Below are positions 5,996-6,607 of a DNA stretch of 6,607 nucleotides, piece by piece; positions within the stretch are counted from its first letter, which is position 1; every line of letters begins with the position of its first letter. The position numbers and the translations under genes were made by a program. The stretch is from contig JALUZN010000385.1 of assembly GCA_027011835.1 (NCBI GenBank), forward strand, positions 1 to 6,607. The letters are read 5' to 3'. Source of the stretch: Draconibacterium sp. (GTDB taxonomy: Bacteria > Bacteroidota > Bacteroidia > Bacteroidales > Prolixibacteraceae). The notes below the pieces were generated by a model. The model ran no database searches. It was not told the origin of the DNA and saw nothing but the letters and a program-made list of their open reading frames with translations.

Positions 5996-6607
5996 TTATT
6001 TCTCTTTCTCAACCAAATAGACAGTTCCTTTTCCTTTACCAATACTTATAATTATCTGTTCTTTTTTCATATACTGCAAGTCTTTCTTTATTGTATTTAT
6101 ATTGATGTTTTCAAATCTTTTTGCTATGTCTGATATTTTCAAAGGTTGATTACTTATTAGATAATTTTTTATCTCCTTTTGTCTTTCGTTCAAATATCCA
6201 CCTTTTGACTTAAATACATCATATTTTGCATCAAGTCTTTGAGTTAATACGCTTAATTTATCAAGAAAATACAATGTCCATTTTGATATATTTTCATTTT
6301 CCTTATTTCTATTCTTTTGCCCTTCCATTAATGCTTGATAATACTCTTTTTTTGTTTTTTCTATCAAGTTTTCAAATGATACATACTGAATGAACATATA
6401 GTCTTTTTGTAGTAACACAAGAGTTGTCAATAACCGAGAGAGTCTTCCGTTTCCGTCTTGGAAAGGATGTATTGATAAAAATTCATAGACTAAATTCGCA
6501 ACAATAATCAAAGGATGTATTTCTCCTTTTTCAAATTGTTTATTCGTCCAAGTAATTAAATCATTCATTTCATTTTGAACTAAATGAACTTCTGTTGTAT
6601 TAAAAAT
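5996..6607 (-). CDS. Fic domain protein, C-terminal part (5' end outside the window)
   Basis: This is the downstream part of a Fic-family protein; most members transfer AMP from ATP to target hydroxyls. The frame stays open to the window edge (14 codons before the first ATG, reading EVHLVQNEMNDLI), so the true start is missing and at least 204 residues are present. The catalytic motif HPFQDGNGRLSR (6434-6469) fits HPFx[D/E]GNGRxxR with the key His and both Arg residues. A helical Fic C-terminal part follows. A winged-helix-like end then has LKISDIAKRFENININTIKKDL and a wing with GKGKGTVYLV, as in the roughly 370-residue Fic proteins with an N-terminal extension. The inhibitory (S/T)xxxE(G/N) helix and the target-docking flap would lie upstream and cannot be judged. 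The gene is low in G+C and converges on the hydrolase gene. It could be a toxin, a regulator or a stand-alone AMPylator. Confidence 0.9.
   Translation of the reverse strand: MFNTTEVHLVQNEMNDLITWTNKQFEKGEIHPLIIVANLVYEFLSIHPFQDGNGRLSRLLTTLVLLQKDYMFIQYVSFENLIEKTKKEYYQALMEGQKNRNKENENISKWTLYFLDKLSVLTQRLDAKYDVFKSKGGYLNERQKEIKNYLISNQPLKISDIAKRFENININTIKKDLQYMKKEQIIISIGKGKGTVYLVEKEK

Noticed and set aside
5845..6042. A 65-residue open frame on the minus strand overlapping the Fic 3' end.
   Set aside because: It runs through the palindromic element, overlaps the well-supported Fic frame out of phase, and resembles no protein I recognise; it looks like chance translation of the repeat.

Overview
The window is bacterial chromosome, most likely from the Bacteroidota. 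Ribosome-binding sites are poor, and TAnnTTTG-type -7 promoter boxes (the Bacteroidota consensus) sit upstream of genes. A Kdo-pathway sugar isomerase of the short, single-domain Bacteroides type is also present. Codon choice and protein style suggest a marine or anaerobic member near the Marinilabiliales/Prolixibacteraceae, but that narrower placement is only an impression.

Layout: (1) 14-2040, minus strand: sucC then sucD, the beta and alpha subunits of succinyl-CoA synthetase, 20 nt apart and so one operon. (2) 2041-2338: a 298-nt, AT-rich divergent intergenic region with candidate promoters for both sides. (3) 2339-2947, plus strand: a 202-residue KdsD-like arabinose-5-phosphate isomerase with only the SIS domain. 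(4) 3010-3704, plus strand: an AT-rich two-gene HEPN/MNT module (HEPN protein, then a minimal nucleotidyltransferase) with a 28-nt gene overlap. It has its own consensus -7 box only a few bases before the first start codon. (5) 3720-5786, plus strand: a phosphoglucomutase/phosphomannomutase-family enzyme, followed after 3 nt by an isochorismatase-like cysteine hydrolase. (6) 5787-5995: convergent intergenic DNA holding a weak AT hairpin and an imperfect palindromic, repeat-like element that ends at the stop codon of the next gene. (7) 5996 to the window edge, minus strand: the C-terminal part of a Fic-domain AMP-transferase-type protein with a C-terminal winged-helix region; its 5' end lies outside the window.

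How the parts relate: sucCD serves central carbon metabolism. KdsD and the hexose-phosphate mutase both feed cell-envelope sugar synthesis (Kdo, and hexose-1-phosphates for sugar nucleotides). The HEPN/MNT pair lies between these two core genes, and the Fic gene lies beyond them. Both are much lower in G+C than their neighbours: by hand count 32/120 in 3061-3180 and 32/120 in 6301-6420, against 59/120 in 4321-4440. This suggests two accessory, conflict- or stress-type insertions in an otherwise housekeeping neighbourhood. I see no clearly new system. The least explained items are the folded element at 5851-5995 and the leaderless-looking HEPN/MNT operon, whose HEPN protein lacks the usual RNase motif.
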